Assembly: GCF_000242255.2 (NCBI RefSeq)
Contig: NC_017033.1
Location: 2,015,110-2,079,109, forward strand
Direction: 5' to 3'
DNA length: 64,000 nt
From: Frateuria aurantia DSM 6220
GTDB lineage: Bacteria > Pseudomonadota > Gammaproteobacteria > Xanthomonadales > Rhodanobacteraceae
Of the stretch, positions 59,540 to 64,000 are shown piece by piece. Each line of letters opens with the position of its first letter. Position 1 is the first letter of the stretch. The notes under the pieces are model-generated. The model was not told the DNA's origin, made no database searches, and saw only the letters and a list, made by a program, of their open reading frames with translations. The translations under genes were made by a program, and so were the position numbers.

Positions 59540-60343
59540 ATGAACCTCCCTATCTTCGGCCTCGGCACCTTTCGCCTGACCGGCCCGCAAGTGATCGACT
59601 CGGTACGCCTGGCGCTGGCACTGGGTTATCGCGCCATCGACACGGCGCAGATCTACGGCAACGAGGCCGAGATCGGCCAGGCCATCAACGAAAGTGGCCT
59701 CCCCGCCGAGCAAGTGTTTCTGACCACCAAGATCTGGACCGCGAACTATGCCGCTGATCGACTGGTGCCCAGCCTGCGCGAAAGCCTGGACAAACTGCGT
59801 CGTGATCAGGTCGATCTGTGCCTGATTCACTGGCCGGCACCCGGGCAAGCCATTCAGCCCGCTGAATATCTGGATGCCCTGGCCGAAGCGCAAGCGCTTG
59901 GCCTGGCCCGCCGGATCGGACTCTCCAACTTCAATATCGCCGGAACCCGCGATGCCATTGAACGGCTTGGCCCGGGGATCATCGCCTGCAACCAGATCGA
60001 GCTGAGCCCCTATCTGCAGAACCGGGCGCTGGTCGATTTCCTTCGCTCGCAGCACATTGCGGTCACCTCCTATATGACGCTGGCCTACGGCAAGGTGCTG
60101 GCCGATCCCTTACTGCAAGGCATCGCCGACAAACATCAGGCCTCGGTGGCGCAAGTCGCGTTGGCCTGGGCCATGCAGCTGGGCCATGCCGTGATCCCAT
60201 CCTCGACCCGCCGCGAACATCTGGCCGCCAATCTGCTGGCCCGGGACCTGTCGCTGGACAGCGAAGACATGAACGCCATCGCCGGCCTGGATCGCGGCGG
60301 ACGCGAAGTCGATCCGGAAGGCCTGGCTCCGGTTTGGGATTGA
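59540..60343 (+). CDS. dkgB: Aldo/keto reductase, DkgB-like
   Basis: 267 residues of the AKR barrel. The catalytic tetrad is visible: Asp in DTAQIYGNE with its Tyr, Lys in TTKIW, and His in LIHWPAPG. The overall pattern (PIFGLGTFRL start) matches 2,5-diketo-gluconate reductase B, which also reduces methylglyoxal-type aldehydes. The ATG at 59540 has AGGA eight bases upstream; GTG 59534 is an alternative. Confidence 0.9.
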   Translation: MNLPIFGLGTFRLTGPQVIDSVRLALALGYRAIDTAQIYGNEAEIGQAINESGLPAEQVFLTTKIWTANYAADRLVPSLRESLDKLRRDQVDLCLIHWPAPGQAIQPAEYLDALAEAQALGLARRIGLSNFNIAGTRDAIERLGPGIIACNQIELSPYLQNRALVDFLRSQHIAVTSYMTLAYGKVLADPLLQGIADKHQASVAQVALAWAMQLGHAVIPSSTRREHLAANLLARDLSLDSEDMNAIAGLDRGGREVDPEGLAPVWD

Positions 60344-60416
60344 TCGCCCTGCAGCCCGCCCCCACTCCCCCATTATCATCAAGCGCCGGCACGGCGCCGA
60401 TTCACGGAGATGACTG

Positions 60417-61523
60417 ATGTCACAGATTCAAGATCCGCTGTTCCAGCCCTGGCAACTGGGCTCGCTGACACTGCCCAACCGCATCGTGATGCCGCCCATG
60501 ACCCGCTCCCGGGCCAGCCAGCCGGGCGACGTCCCCAATCCGTTGATGGCCGAATACTATGCCCAGCGGGCCAGCGCCGGCCTGATCATCAGCGAAGGCA
60601 CCTGGATCGCACCCATGGGCAAGGGCTATGCCTGGACGCCAGGCCTGTGCAGCCCCGAGCAAATCGCTGGCTGGCGACAGGTCACCGACGCCGTGCATCA
60701 GGCCGACGGGCGCATCTTCGCCCAGCTCTGGCATGTCGGTCGCCTCAGCCATACCAGCCTGCTGGGCGGCCAGTCTCCGGTGTCCTCCTCGCCCATCCAG
60801 GCCGAAGGCGTCAAAGTGTTTGTGGCTGGCGATGATGGTGCCCCGGGTTTTGTCCAGGCTTCGATGCCGCGCGCCCTGAGCATCGAGGATATCCAGGCGG
60901 TGGTCGCCGAGTACCGTCTGGCCGCGCGTCACGCACTCGAGGCCGGCTTCGACGGGGTCGAACTGCATGCCGCCAACGGCTATCTCGTCAATCAGTTTAT
61001 CGACTCCCATGCCAATCAGCGGACCGATGCCTATGGCGGATCGCTGGAAAACCGCCTGCGTTTTCTGGGCGAAGTCACCCAGGCCCTGATCGAAGGCACC
61101 GGTGATGCCGGACGGGTCGGCATCCGGCTGGCACCGCTGACGACCTTAAACGGCTGCGTCGATGCCGATCCGGAAACCACGTATCTGGAAGCCGCCCGCC
61201 AGCTGGGCATCGCCGGAGTCGCCTATATCCATATCGCCGAAGCCGACTGGGAAGATGCCCCGCTGATGCCGACGGCCTTCAAGCAGCGTCTACGCCAGCT
61301 GTTTCCAGGCACCATGATCTACGCCGGTCAATACACCGCCGAGCGGGCCCGCACCGCCATCGAGGAAGGCTGGGCCGATCTGATCGGCTTCGGTCGACCC
61401 TTCGTCGCCAATCCCGATCTGCCGGCACGCCTGCGCCAGGGTGCCCCGCTGAACCAGCCGGATCGAGAAACCCTGTTCGGCGGCGGAGCCCACGGCCTGA
61501 CCGACTATCCAACGCTGGACTGA
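60417..61523 (+). CDS. Old Yellow Enzyme-family alkene reductase (NemA-like)
   Basis: 368 residues. FMN-barrel features: NRIVMPPMTRSRA, an AQLWHVGR segment with the flavin-binding His/Arg, GVELHAANGYL with the substrate-binding His-Ala-Ala-Asn, the SHANQRTDAYGGSLENR signature, and LIGFGRPF near the end. It reduces activated C=C bonds, such as N-ethylmaleimide, with NADPH. GGAG lies seven bases before the ATG. It probably forms a detoxification transcript with the MFS and AKR genes upstream. Confidence 0.93.
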   Translation: MSQIQDPLFQPWQLGSLTLPNRIVMPPMTRSRASQPGDVPNPLMAEYYAQRASAGLIISEGTWIAPMGKGYAWTPGLCSPEQIAGWRQVTDAVHQADGRIFAQLWHVGRLSHTSLLGGQSPVSSSPIQAEGVKVFVAGDDGAPGFVQASMPRALSIEDIQAVVAEYRLAARHALEAGFDGVELHAANGYLVNQFIDSHANQRTDAYGGSLENRLRFLGEVTQALIEGTGDAGRVGIRLAPLTTLNGCVDADPETTYLEAARQLGIAGVAYIHIAEADWEDAPLMPTAFKQRLRQLFPGTMIYAGQYTAERARTAIEEGWADLIGFGRPFVANPDLPARLRQGAPLNQPDRETLFGGGAHGLTDYPTLD

Positions 61524-61588
61524 AGTCCGCAGGCTGACGCCTTTCAGGCGGAATCCCCCTGCCGCCTGGAAGCATCGACCACGTCCGG

Positions 61589-63013
61589 TCAGATCGTCAC
61601 CACGGTTTTCGGCTCCAGGAAGGCATCGATACCCGCAGCGCCGAACTCGCGCCCCACCCCCGATTGCTTGACGCCACCAAAGGGCGCCATCAAATCGGGA
61701 GCGATGCGATTGATCAGCACCGAGCCGACCTGTAGTTGCCCGGCCATCCGACGTGCCCGCTCGGCCTGTGCGGAAAACACATAGGCCTGCAAGCCGTAAG
61801 GTGAATCATTGGCGATACGCACCGCGTCCTGATCATCGTCATAGGCGATCAGGCACAACACCGGACCGAAGATTTCCTGCCGGGCAATGTCCATGTCATT
61901 GGCGACATCGGCAAATACCGTGGGCCGGACAAACCAGCCGTGCTCCAGCCCTGCCGGATGGCCTTCCCCGCCAATCAGCAGTCGAGCGCCTTCGGCCTGG
62001 CCCCGGCGAATAAACTGCTGGACCCGCTCGTACTGTGCCTGACTGGCCAGCGGGCCGAGCCCGGTCGCCGGGTCCCGCGGATTCCCGACCACCAGCCCGT
62101 CCACGATATGGCGCACTTGTTCCTCTATTTCATCCAGCCGTGAACGCGGCACCAGCAGCCGGCTGCCGGCGACACAAGCCTGTCCGTTGTTCATGAAGGC
62201 GACGGCTATCGCCATCGGCAGAGCCGTCGCCAGATCAGCATCATCCAGCACGATAGTGGCCGACTTGCCACCGAGTGCCAGGCTGACCCGTTTCATCGTC
62301 TCCACGCCGGCGCGGGCAATCAGCTTGCCAGTCGCCGTGGATCCGGTGAACGAGACCTTGGACACGGCCGGATGCGTACACAACGCCTGCCCCACCTGAG
62401 TGCCTGAACCGCTGACGATATTGAAAATGCCCGGCGGCAGGCCCGCCTCATGCAAGGCCACGGCCACAGCCTGGGTCTGCCAGGGGCTGAATTCGCTGGG
62501 CTTGATCACGCTGGCGCAACCGGCTGCCAGCGCCGAAGCCAGCTTGCTGCACATCGTGCCCGCGATGCTGTTCCAGGGCACCAGCAGGGCCGACACGCCG
62601 ACCGGCTCCATCCAGACCTCGGTGCTCCCTTGCGTGCGTCGAAACGGATGATCGCGCAGAAGATCCGCCGCATGGCCGAAACAATCCGAGGCATAGCGCC
62701 CGACCCAAGACGCCCGTGCCAAGGGTGCGCCGTATTCCTCGATGACCGACTCCCGGATAGCCGCCTCGTGCGACAGGACCGAGGCCTGCAGGCTTCGCAG
62801 CATCTCGATCCGCCGCGCGCGATCTTGCAAGGCCGGCTCGCGCTGCGCCCTTGCGGCGGCCTGGACGGCCAAGTCCACTTCCTCGGGCCCGGCCATCATG
62901 ACTTCCGCCATCGGTGCACCGGTGACCGGGTGCAGTATCACTTGCAGCTCGCCTCCGTGCACCGGAACAAAGGCAGCATCGATATAGGCGCTGCGGTAGA
63001 TTGGCCATGACAT
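61589..63013 (-). CDS. Aldehyde dehydrogenase-family protein lacking the catalytic Glu
   Basis: 474 residues of the NAD(P)+ aldehyde dehydrogenase fold. The nucleotide-binding VPWNSI and FTGST segments are present, the catalytic Cys280 is in GQACVAGSR, and FGPVL and FGGVKQSGVGRE follow. The general base, normally Glu in the LELGGKS motif 34 residues before the Cys, is Ala246 here (LALGGKS, codon GCA). This should impair ester hydrolysis, so activity is doubtful or altered. The ATG at 63013 has GAGGGA upstream. The gene is divergent from a LysR gene and convergent with the alkene reductase. Confidence 0.9.
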   Translation of the reverse strand: MSWPIYRSAYIDAAFVPVHGGELQVILHPVTGAPMAEVMMAGPEEVDLAVQAAARAQREPALQDRARRIEMLRSLQASVLSHEAAIRESVIEEYGAPLARASWVGRYASDCFGHAADLLRDHPFRRTQGSTEVWMEPVGVSALLVPWNSIAGTMCSKLASALAAGCASVIKPSEFSPWQTQAVAVALHEAGLPPGIFNIVSGSGTQVGQALCTHPAVSKVSFTGSTATGKLIARAGVETMKRVSLALGGKSATIVLDDADLATALPMAIAVAFMNNGQACVAGSRLLVPRSRLDEIEEQVRHIVDGLVVGNPRDPATGLGPLASQAQYERVQQFIRRGQAEGARLLIGGEGHPAGLEHGWFVRPTVFADVANDMDIARQEIFGPVLCLIAYDDDQDAVRIANDSPYGLQAYVFSAQAERARRMAGQLQVGSVLINRIAPDLMAPFGGVKQSGVGREFGAAGIDAFLEPKTVVTI

Positions 63014-63077
63014 GTCTGTCCCTCGCTGTCGTGATGGGGAAAGCCACACTCTAGATCCCGCCCATTGCCTTGTTAAT

Positions 63078-63093
63078 ATCAACAATTATTGAT
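63078..63093. promoter_or_regulatory. LysR-type operator dyad between aldehyde dehydrogenase and lysR genes
   Basis: ATCAA and TTGAT arms separated by six bases lie in a short AT-rich stretch (63070-63110) in the 103-base divergent intergenic region. The form fits a LysR binding site and suggests the regulator controls both itself and the dehydrogenase. Confidence 0.55.
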
Positions 63094-63116
63094 GATTTGA
63101 TTGGAAAATCAGAACA

Positions 63117-64000
63117 ATGCACAAGAGCGGACTGGTCGAACTCGATGCGGTGCTGGCGGTGGCCCGGCGCCGGAGCTTCCGTGCCGCCGCCCTGGATCTG
63201 GATATGGCGGCTTCGGCGGTAAGCCAGGCGATTGCCGGGCTGGAACGACGACTCGGCAGCCGCCTGTTCCATCGGACCACCCGCAGCGTGGCCCTTACCG
63301 AAGCCGGCCGGCACTTCGTGCAGCAGATCCAGCCGGCGGTGCGGCAGATCCGGCAGGCATTTATCGATACGGAATCCCGACATCAAGCGCCCAGCGGAAC
63401 CCTGCGCATCAACAGCTCGCTGGGCGCCGCACTGATGGCCTTCCAGCCGATTCTGCTGGAATATCTGAGTCGCTATCCAGACATGCACCTCGACATCGTC
63501 ACCGAAGGACGGAAACTCGATATTGTCGCCGAGGGATATGATGCCGGCCTGCGCGACAGTGCCTCGGTGCCGCAAGACATGATCCGGGTCGCCATCGATC
63601 ATGAAATTCCGATGGTGGTGGTCGCCTCGCCGACCTATCTGCATGCCCATGGTCGCCCGCTCGCCCCTGAACAGCTGTCGACACACAACTGCATTCGCGC
63701 CCGGATGCCTGATGGGGCCCCATCAGCATGGGACTTCTGCAAGGATGGCCGTGCCTACCGGCTGGAAGTGCCTGGCCGACTGACCCTCGACACGCCGATC
63801 CTGATGCGGGAAGCGGCCCGGGCCGGCATGGGTCTGGCCCAACTGGCCCGCGCCCATGTCGCCGATGACCTGGCCTCCGGCCGGCTCGTGGCCGTGCTGC
63901 ATGACCAGGTACCGGCCTACCCGGGACTCAGCCTTTACTACCCTGGGCATCGCCATGTTCCGGCCGGACTGCGGGCCCTGGTCGAGCTGATCCATGAAAG
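63117..64000 (+). CDS. LysR-family transcriptional regulator (3' end outside window)
   Basis: 294 codons are visible, and the frame is open at the window end. The N-terminal helix-turn-helix (LVELDAVLAVARRRSFRAAA, then VSQAIAGLERRLG) and the effector domain (starting near GTLRINSSLG) are of the CrgA/AaeR-like group. The protein is likely nearly complete, as the family is about 300 residues. It is divergent from the aldehyde dehydrogenase gene and probably regulates it through the dyad at 63078. Confidence 0.9.
   Translation, partial: MHKSGLVELDAVLAVARRRSFRAAALDLDMAASAVSQAIAGLERRLGSRLFHRTTRSVALTEAGRHFVQQIQPAVRQIRQAFIDTESRHQAPSGTLRINSSLGAALMAFQPILLEYLSRYPDMHLDIVTEGRKLDIVAEGYDAGLRDSASVPQDMIRVAIDHEIPMVVVASPTYLHAHGRPLAPEQLSTHNCIRARMPDGAPSAWDFCKDGRAYRLEVPGRLTLDTPILMREAARAGMGLAQLARAHVADDLASGRLVAVLHDQVPAYPGLSLYYPGHRHVPAGLRALVELIHE

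Overview
The window is GC-rich, densely packed chromosomal DNA. It looks like a gammaproteobacterium of the Xanthomonadales, most likely Rhodanobacteraceae (Frateuria/Dyella/Rhodanobacter-like). Supporting traits are the split methionine synthase (a homocysteine-methyltransferase protein followed by a separate MetH2), the lexA2-imuA-imuB-dnaE2 mutagenesis cassette, a fused MoaC-MoaB protein, a large TonB-dependent receptor, and housekeeping proteins (AsnS, DnaB, S6/S18/L9) of gammaproteobacterial type. The genus is inferred, not proven.

Layout. 1-5.4 kb: end of metH1, metH2, a minus-strand amidase/lipid-A-N-terminal-domain pair, a promoter with two identical tRNA-Val(CAC) genes and a terminator, then about 0.9 kb without a gene. 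5.4-10.1 kb: a three-gene catabolic set (enolase-superfamily sugar-acid enzyme, MFS anion symporter, Tat-exported esterase) and sfnG. 10.6-22.6 kb: mostly core genes (dnaB, rplI, rpsR, rpsF, an IscA-type protein, asnS) followed by envelope proteins and transporters. 22.8-31.8 kb: a molybdenum region with moaD, moaE, moaCB, xdhC, a mocA-like gene and moeA, then a cytochrome c plus two-subunit molybdenum hydroxylase (IorA/IorB type). The first block would make and mature the cofactor, and the second would use it and pass electrons to the respiratory chain. 32.0-34.8 kb: TonB-dependent receptor. 35.3-41.0 kb: lexA2-imuA-imuB-dnaE2. 41.7-45.6 kb: NAD-malic enzyme, an AEC carrier and a TPR membrane protein.

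46.0-53.5 kb is the most accessory-looking part. A 1169-residue SF1 helicase with a C-terminal phospholipase-D nuclease has the domain order of the single-gene type II Mokosh anti-phage system. It is followed closely by a compact three-gene set (membrane protein, exported protein of unknown family, exported M48 metalloprotease). Next come a decayed MocR-type regulator and a small DUF2778/Tlde1-like protein whose expected catalytic cysteine is serine. 53.7-56.4 kb is a zinc-starvation operon (zur-zigA-folE2) with a clear Zur-box-like palindrome. Upstream of it lies an internally deleted remnant of an Nramp-type metal transporter. 57.3-64.0 kb holds two LysR regulators, an MFS exporter, an aldo/keto reductase, an Old Yellow Enzyme and an aldehyde dehydrogenase that lacks its catalytic glutamate.

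I found no rRNA, CRISPR array, insertion sequence, integrase or prophage gene. Starts were chosen from ribosome-binding sites, overlaps and family length.
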